DNA of 6,566 nucleotides. Source: Planctomycetaceae bacterium UBA6172. Lineage in GTDB: Bacteria > Planctomycetota > Planctomycetia > Pirellulales > Pirellulaceae. The translations under genes were made by a program, and so were the position numbers. Shown piece after piece: positions 1 to 3,758 of the stretch. The notes under the pieces are model-generated. The model saw only the letters and a list, made by a program, of their open reading frames with translations. It did no database searches and was not told the origin of the DNA. The stretch covers positions 1 to 6,566 of the forward strand of contig DITY01000229.1 of the NCBI GenBank assembly GCA_002422955.1. Direction: 5' to 3'. Each line of letters opens with the position of its first letter. The first letter of the stretch is position 1.

Positions 1-337
1 TGCTAATCGACCGGCTGCACCACCGGGCAAAGATCGCCGGCAAAGTGTACGCCGAAAAAATCCCGCTGACGATGGCAAACGCCAAATCCAAGACGTCTTT
101 ATCGGCCGTCGCGACCTCGACGACGCCCCAGTAAAGAAAGTAAACCGCAAAACAAAATCCGGGCGTCAAGAATGCGATCAAGAGCGGCGCCCTCAGCTCC
201 TTGAGCATCTGAATCTTGCCGAAACTCTCGATTTCGGCGGCGGATCGGGTCGGTGTGGCTTCTGTCTTGGCGATCTCGCCTCGATCGCTGGGCAATGCTA
301 TCGCCGCTTCGCTCGACGACGATTCCAAACTGCTCAT
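1..337 (-). CDS. Membrane protein, 3' end cut off by window edge
   Basis: Minus-strand reading frame opening with ATG at 337-335 and running without a stop off the left edge, so only the first 112 residues are visible. An AAGGAA Shine-Dalgarno lies just upstream of the ATG, which supports this start. Residues 1-45 are polar, Ser/Ala/Glu-rich and probably cytoplasmic. A hydrophobic segment follows at about 51-76 (begins PLLIAFLTPGFCF) and a second at about 83-105. No enzymatic motif is visible. It starts 26 bases after the stop of the zinc-ribbon membrane protein gene and is probably the third gene of the same operon. I do not recognise the family. Two hydrophobic segments near the N-terminus suggest a small integral membrane protein, possibly working with the preceding membrane protein; that link is inference from position only. 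Confidence 0.7.
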   Translation of the reverse strand, partial: MSSLESSSSEAAIALPSDRGEIAKTEATPTRSAAEIESFGKIQMLKELRAPLLIAFLTPGFCFAVYFLYWGVVEVATADKDVLDLAFAIVSGIFSAYTLPAIFARWCSRSIS

Positions 338-363
338 CTTGTTCCTTCGAAACACCAGGTTGA

Positions 364-852
364 TTAGTTCGGAAGTTTGCTTTTCGCGAATGCCGCCGCG
401 TTCCAGTGCTTGTTGCCCCAGCTGATCATTTTCCCGCCGAGAATCAGCATCAGGACGCCGCGAATTCCCTGCAGTTCAGCGATGACTGACGTGGAGCCCG
501 AATAGTCGTCAGCCGAACCAGCAAACACGGCAGCACCCGAAAGCACGCAAAGGAAACCACTGACGCCAACGATCAATCCCCAGATCGAATCGACGTGCAG
601 CGAGAATTTGCCGGATGAATTGCCGTAGAACTCCCGGTACATCGGGAACTGCTCGAACTGATCAGGCTGCGTCGGTACAGGCTTAACCTCCGGCGGCGGC
701 GATGCTCGCCACGCGGATAGCGGAAACCGCTCCTTGCACTGCGGACAGGCCAACGTCACCGAATCCGCTTTACCGACTGTCACGGACGGGCTGATCTGTT
801 TCCCGCACCCCGGGCACGTCAGCAATTCGGTCGCGTTGTCATCCTGCGTCAT
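364..852 (-). CDS. Zinc-ribbon membrane protein of unknown function
   Basis: 162-aa protein. The N-terminus carries a four-cysteine zinc ribbon: CPGC at residues 13-16 and CPQC at 36-39. It resembles the zinc-ribbon motifs used for metal-stabilised protein or nucleic-acid contacts. A proline-rich linker (about 52-63) leads to a C-terminal part with a clear hydrophobic segment at about 90-112 and a weaker one at about 127-145, followed by a short basic tail. The expected layout is a soluble zinc ribbon attached to the membrane. Its ATG overlaps the TGA of the preceding gene by four bases (ATGA at 852-849), and an AAAGGG ribosome-binding site lies 8 bases upstream inside that gene, so the start is well supported and translation is probably coupled. 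Substrate and partners are unknown; I do not recognise a named family beyond the zinc ribbon. Confidence 0.75.
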   Translation of the reverse strand: MTQDDNATELLTCPGCGKQISPSVTVGKADSVTLACPQCKERFPLSAWRASPPPEVKPVPTQPDQFEQFPMYREFYGNSSGKFSLHVDSIWGLIVGVSGFLCVLSGAAVFAGSADDYSGSTSVIAELQGIRGVLMLILGGKMISWGNKHWNAAAFAKSKLPN

Positions 853-1253
853 TGAGCACCCTTTTTCCCGTTCGACTTTGACCCGCCATTCTTCCGGCGA
901 GTCGGCACGGCCTTTTTGATCACCTTATCACCATCGGCGACCGTCGCGTCTGCCTCCGTCGACGCGTACAGGCCTTTGCATTCCGCGACGATCTTAGCCG
1001 CGATGGCGTCGAACGGGTCATCATCACGCGGACGCCCGCCTTTCGATTTTGGCGTGACCCAGCCTTTTGCCAAGCAATCCGCCTCGAATTTGTCCGCCGC
1101 TTCCTCGCCTTGCTCTGCCGCCACGGACTTCAGCCGCGCCAAGAAACGCCGGTAGTGCACATCGCAAAGCCCGCGAATCAACGTGACGTCGGACCCGCAA
1201 ACGCGGCAACCATGTTCGGCCGGAGTTCGGTTCGATGTTTCGGATGCGTTCAT
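849..1253 (-). CDS. Small zinc-finger protein (CxxC...RGLCxxHY type)
   Basis: 134-aa basic protein, first gene of the leftward operon. Residues 16-33 hold a CRVCG pair followed by RGLCDVHY, giving a C-x2-C-x(n)-C-x2-H zinc site. Similar GLCxxHYxR fingers are found in many small phage and mobile-element proteins (family knowledge from memory). The middle is helical and charged (RRFLARLKSVAAEQGEEAAD); the C-terminus is rich in Lys, Gly, Arg and Ser (KKAVPTRRKNGGSKSNGKK), as expected for nucleic-acid contact. Function is otherwise unknown. The start ATG has only a weak GGA directly before it; a TAAAAT box at 1276-1271 could be the -10 of its promoter. The stop overlaps the next gene (ATGA). The divergent broken gene at 1442 carries a similar finger, which may point to a shared origin. 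Confidence 0.72.
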   Translation of the reverse strand: MNASETSNRTPAEHGCRVCGSDVTLIRGLCDVHYRRFLARLKSVAAEQGEEAADKFEADCLAKGWVTPKSKGGRPRDDDPFDAIAAKIVAECKGLYASTEADATVADGDKVIKKAVPTRRKNGGSKSNGKKGAQ

Positions 1254-1441
1254 TCCGTCGTTTTACAGAGATTTTACCGCGTCGCAACTGCTTAACGCAG
1301 AATGAATTGCGGGCAATCGATATCACGACGCGGAAACAACTCCGGAAAAACATTATTTCCACTACGGAAAGTCGCCGGACACTCTTCGTGTCGTGGTCAT
1401 CGGACGGCCAAACAAAAACCTTCCGCTCACCTCGGTGAACC
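1254..1441. promoter_or_regulatory. Divergent intergenic region with small inverted repeats
   Basis: The 188-base gap separates the leftward zinc-finger operon from the rightward decayed cassette, so it should contain promoters for both. For the leftward side a TAAAAT box (1276-1271) sits about 18 bases before the start codon; no good -35 box is seen at normal spacing. Small perfect inverted repeats are visible: ATTGC-GG-GCAAT at 1306-1317, GGAAA/TTTCC at 1344-1348 and 1356-1360, and TCACC-TC-GGTGA at 1427-1438 directly before the ATG at 1442. CGGAAA occurs three times between about 1330 and 1370. Any of these could be operators, but none matches a motif I can name. No gene is seen here. Confidence 0.3.
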
Positions 1442-1753
1442 ATGTCTCACTCATACGCTCGCCTGTATTTGATGCGGTCCCTGGCCATGAAACGAAAGAA
1501 GGTCGCCAAGCTCGAAGAACACGTCAGGCGTGGCCGGTGCATCCTCGACGGGTGCGAGAACAAAAGTGCAGCGCCGGGGGCTGTGTGATCGGCACCGCCG
1601 ACGCTGGTACCACGAACTCCGCAAGCTGACGACCGAGGAAGACAAGATCTGGTTCGAAGAACGCTCGATCCAGATAGGCCTGATCTTGCCCCCTCGGGCT
1701 AGCAGGAAACGTGGACCCGCGAAAACCCCCTCGCGAAGGCGATGGTGTCATGA
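1442..1753 (+). pseudogene. Frameshifted zinc-finger gene, relative of the 849-1253 type
   Basis: The frame opened by ATG 1442 gives 48 residues, including a basic helical start and C-x4-C (CILDGC), then reaches TGA at 1586-1588. Removing one A from the AAAA run at 1562-1565 joins it to a frame that continues CENKVQRRGLCDRHRRRWYH, restoring a C-x4-C...RGLC-x2-H finger and then a helical stretch (ELRKLTTEEDKIWFEERSIQ). This is strong evidence for an ancestral intact gene with a one-base insertion. Its original end is unclear: the restored frame stays open to 2123, while another frame has a TGA at 1751-1753 overlapping the ATG at 1750, the same ATGA junction style used elsewhere in the window. 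The only start signal is a poor GGTGA three bases before the ATG. Alternatives are a sequencing error in the A run, or recoding, for which AAAA is short. Role unknown; probably nucleic-acid binding. Confidence 0.6.
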
Positions 1754-2123
1754 ACTTGCCACCACCAGAACCCAAACAGGACCGCATGATCACGCGTCGC
1801 GAGATCCCGGGCGTCGTGCGTCAGATCACCGGCGGGGCGAAGCCCCCCACGAACACATCGTCCGCCGCTGGTACTCCAAAGGCATCCGCGGCGTACGGTT
1901 CGAAGTAAGTTACATCGGCGGCGAAGTCTTCGTCACTGACCGCGAAATCTGTTGCTTCTTCCAGCAGATCCAGATCACCGCGGCATCGGGCCGCGAGAAC
2001 GACCGTCCCCGCCCGCCCAAAGGCCGCCGAGGCATCCAGACCCTAACCGCCAACCTAGCCGCCTCGAGAGTCCTATCCCGCCTCGGCCAATCCGCCACAG
2101 CCAACCAGGGACAAATGTCATGA
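1711..2123 (+). pseudogene. Frameshifted helix-turn-helix (DUF1580/excisionase-like) gene
   Basis: Possible starts are GTG 1711, preceded by AGGA, or ATG 1750. That frame reads through MITRREIPGVVRQITGG and then loses sense, stopping at TAA 1906-1908. Adding one C to the C6 run at 1843-1848 joins it to the frame reading KPPHEHIVRRWYSKGIRGVR, followed by FEVSYIGGEVFVTDREICCFF. The pattern H-x2-V-x-RW-x3-G-x-RGVR-[FL]-E followed by a beta pair resembles planctomycete DUF1580 and MerR/excisionase-like winged helices, which bind DNA and often accompany integrases; this match is from memory. The C-terminal part is basic and low in motifs, ending with TGA 2121-2123 overlapping the next ATG. It looks like the DNA-binding component of a former accessory element. 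A one-base deletion is the simplest reading; an assembly error is possible. Confidence 0.55.
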
Positions 2124-2601
2124 GCAAGAAGAATGCCATGAAAAAAATCGACATCACACTCTACACCGTCATGGACCAGTTCGACGACCTGGCCGTCAAC
2201 AGCAATTTGCCGACGTGGAGCAACCCAGACGCACCGCAGTGCATGGCGCATACGAACTCGTTTCGCGGCTCGAACTCAACCAGCAAATCGCGTTCCTGCG
2301 GCACTGCATCTTGAAAGCCCACTCCTCGATGATTGAACGCGAGGTCGCTCGGGCAATCGCTGCCGAACGCGAAGCCGCCGATCGGAAGTTGATGGCATTA
2401 GCGCCACACGCACCCAAACACACCGAGATTCGAACTGCCGGCAACAGCCGGGGCTGTTCGACTCGCCAACCGTTTCCAACGGAATTGCTGGAACGCCCGA
2501 TTCCCGGCAAATTGCCGGGGCGGTGGCGGGAGCCAGGGTGGCCGCGATCTCTCCGATCTGGCATCACCCGGCGAACGGCGTCGGACCGCGGGCCGACACA
2601 G
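2120..2601 (+). pseudogene. Broken gene for a short helical protein, unknown function
   Basis: ATG 2120 overlaps the previous stop (ATGA) and has an AGGGA ribosome-binding site 8 bases upstream (2107-2111), so this is a real translation start. The first frame gives MKKIDITLYTVMDQFDDLAV and then degenerates, ending at a stop near 2314. One missing base near 2196-2203 would join it to a frame reading QQFADVEQPRRTAVHGAYEL and an alpha-helical, charged segment (EREVARAIAAEREAADRKL) up to about 2390. After that the same frame becomes Trp/Pro/Arg-rich and unlike protein, whereas a third frame open to TGA 2619-2621 (contains QQPGLFDSPTVSNGIAGTPD) looks more natural, so a further indel is possible. 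I cannot name a family. Positions about 2400-2601 contain no other supported gene; the open frame there runs by chance or fusion into the GxxExxY remnant. Confidence 0.45.
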
Positions 2602-2823
2602 GTTCCAACCGAGGTTCGTGACGAGGACGGCTTTCTACTCGGAGATTACAAGCTCGATATCGTGGTCGAAGGCATCCTCGTCATCGAATTGAAGGCGGCG
2701 AAAAACATCGACGACGCTCATATCGCCCAACTCCTCGGCTACCTCCGTTCAACCAGTCTCCAACACGGCCTACTGATCAACTTCGGATCCTAAAAGTACC
2801 AGATTCGCAAGTTCAAAATCTAA
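2602..2823 (+). pseudogene. 3' remnant of a GxxExxY (PD-(D/E)XK-like) gene
   Basis: From about 2602 the frame matches the C-terminal half of GxxExxY proteins: GDYKLDIVVEG, then VIELKAAKNIDDAHIAQLL, then GLLINFG. Asp in KLD and Glu/Lys in ELK fit the D...E-x-K core of PD-(D/E)XK nuclease folds, to which this family is assigned; its cellular function is not established. The N-terminal half of about 60 residues, including the GxxExxY motif itself, is absent. At the C-terminus the frame meets TAA at 2791-2793 after NFGS, but reading past it gives KYQIRKFKI and a second TAA at 2821-2823, a typical family ending, so the first TAA appears to replace a Phe-type codon. The gene is thus truncated at both ends. 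It is fused by an open frame to upstream decayed sequence from 2215, which should not be taken as one real protein. Confidence 0.8.
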
Positions 2824-2843
2824 CCGCCTTCTCGATCCTATCC

Positions 2844-2867
2844 CTTTGTGCTCTCTGTGCCTTTGTG
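2844..2867. repeat. Short CTTTGTG-type tandem repeat after the GxxExxY remnant
   Basis: Three copies of CTYTGTG begin at 2844, 2853 and 2861 (CTTTGTG, CTCTGTG, CTTTGTG), 20 bases after the second TAA of the GxxExxY remnant. On the other strand the tract reads as CACAAAGGCACAGAGAGCAC, which translates to a HKGTESTKG-like string. From memory, such CACAAAG/CACAGAG tracts are widespread next to GxxExxY genes in environmental bacteria; the reason is not known to me. Only one such tract is present in the window. Confidence 0.5.
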
Positions 2868-2899
2868 GCTAACCCTGAGGTGGTGACCATGGGTGTGCG

Positions 2900-2922
2900 T
2901 TGCGACGGAAGACTCGTCGCAA
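2900..2922. terminator. Hairpin in the convergent gap, possible bidirectional terminator
   Basis: Perfect 8-bp inverted repeat TTGCGACG / CGTCGCAA with a 7-base loop (GAAGACT). It lies about 105 bases beyond the stop of ric on the minus strand and about 75 bases beyond the end of the GxxExxY remnant on the plus strand. Neither side has a T-run, so it is not a canonical Rho-independent terminator; it could block transcription from either side or protect the 3' end of the norZ-ric mRNA. Confidence 0.35.
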
Positions 2923-2942
2923 TCGAACGGCTCGTGTTCGCG

Positions 2943-2983
2943 CCGCGGGTGGCCTGGCTTAGCGCCAGGCGCCGCAGCCGCGG
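2943..2983. repeat. REP-like nested inverted repeat downstream of ric
   Basis: The inner stem is GCCTGGC (2952-2958) and GCCAGGC (2964-2970), a perfect 7-bp match with loop TTAGC. Outer flanks CCGCGG (2943-2948) and CCGCGG (2978-2983) can also pair, with an internal bulge. The structure is GC-rich, lies 45 bases after the ric stop, and has no T-run. It looks like a repetitive extragenic palindrome or an mRNA 3'-end stabiliser. Only one copy is seen in this window, so whether it is a genomic repeat is unknown. Confidence 0.4.
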
Positions 2984-3027
2984 ACTGGTTGGGGCGAGGG
3001 ATTGGACGGGTCGCCCTGGCCAGGTTC

Positions 3028-3744
3028 TCAAACCTTGGCTTGTTCGAGCCGAATGGCTTTCGGAAACAACACGTTGTTCTCCTTGTGGATGTGCTGGTGC
3101 ATGTCGGCCTCCAAGCGGGCCAGCGAATCGAGCATCGCTCGATAGGTGTTGCAGGCCCAGTCGGGCGGCGTGTAGGCATCGGTCGATTCGTTGAGGATCG
3201 CCAGCGCGTCGCCCGCCAGGTCGTGCTCATGTTCCATCTGACGAATCGGATTGGCGACGCTGCCGCAAGGAAAATCCTGTCGCTCCGCGGAAGCTTCGAG
3301 CTGACGCACGATCGGAAACAACACCTTCTCTTCCTTGATCATGTGCGGATCGAGCTCCGCCTTGAGCGCGATGAACGCTTGGCGCATCTGGAGCAGACGC
3401 TCGTCCTTGTCGCCGTGGACTCGCGAGACCTTTTCGGTCATGAAATCGAGTCGCGGCAACTCTTCACGAAGGTAAGCGTGATGCGTCGCTTCGATGTGAT
3501 CGGCCAGTTCGGTGAGTCCCATCGAGTCGACGTCGACGACCGTTCCGGTGTCAGCCTGCTCATCGCTGTGGCTGATCGCTTGCAACACTTCGTCCACGTC
3601 GATGCCGCGTTTTCCGCAAGCTCGGGCCAACGAAATCTTGCCACCGCAGCAGTAGTCGATCTTGAGCGAGTCGAACACTCGGGCTCGGGTGGGCTTCTGG
3701 CGAACGAAGTCGCCGACGGTTTGTTCGGCGTCGAGGATTAACAT
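3028..3744 (-). CDS. ric: Iron-sulfur cluster repair di-iron protein (Ric/ScdA/YtfE family)
   Basis: 238-aa cytoplasmic protein of normal family length. Residues 1-60 form the ScdA N-terminal domain (DUF542) with the diagnostic DYCCGG at about 30-35 (Cys32, Cys33). The rest is a hemerythrin-like four-helix bundle with candidate di-iron ligands: His88/His89 (ATHHAYLREELPRL), His134 with Glu138 (HMIKEE), His172/His174 (MEHEHD) and His218 with Glu222 (HIHKEN). The H-x3-E spacing in helices 2 and 4 matches the family. Members restore Fe-S clusters damaged by nitric oxide or peroxide, using the di-iron centre. It is the second gene of an operon with norZ: its ATG lies 11 bases after the norZ stop, and its AAGGAA ribosome-binding site overlaps that stop codon. 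The residues checked are all present and no damage is seen. Exact ligand assignment is by motif, not structure. Confidence 0.95.
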   Translation of the reverse strand: MLILDAEQTVGDFVRQKPTRARVFDSLKIDYCCGGKISLARACGKRGIDVDEVLQAISHSDEQADTGTVVDVDSMGLTELADHIEATHHAYLREELPRLDFMTEKVSRVHGDKDERLLQMRQAFIALKAELDPHMIKEEKVLFPIVRQLEASAERQDFPCGSVANPIRQMEHEHDLAGDALAILNESTDAYTPPDWACNTYRAMLDSLARLEADMHQHIHKENNVLFPKAIRLEQAKV

Positions 3745-3750
3745 TGCGGA

Positions 3751-3758
3751 TTCCTTCA
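3751..3758 (-). promoter_or_regulatory. ric ribosome-binding site overlapping the norZ stop codon
   Basis: Read on the minus strand the junction is TGAAGGAA followed by six bases and the ric ATG. The TGA of norZ (3758-3756) shares bases with the AAGGAA Shine-Dalgarno (3756-3751). Ribosomes finishing norZ therefore terminate directly on the ric initiation site, which suggests coupled translation of the two proteins. Confidence 0.75.

Noticed and set aside
1024..1443. 139-codon open frame on the minus strand across the zinc-finger gene and its upstream region
   Set aside because: It overlaps the better-supported 849-1253 gene in another frame, has an Arg-rich composition typical of shadow frames, and lacks a motif.
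1556..1590. Programmed frameshifting at the AAAA run in the zinc-finger gene
   Set aside because: A +1 shift is needed, the run is only four bases long, no stimulatory signal is evident, and neighbouring genes are also frameshifted, so mutation or sequencing error is simpler.
3015..3024. Perfect palindrome CCTGGCCAGG just after the ric stop
   Set aside because: It has no loop to form a stable hairpin and is short enough to be chance in GC-rich DNA.
2893..3741. 282-codon plus-strand open frame opposite ric
   Set aside because: It is antisense to an unmistakable Ric protein with metal ligands in place; its long open state is explained by GC-rich codon use on the other strand.
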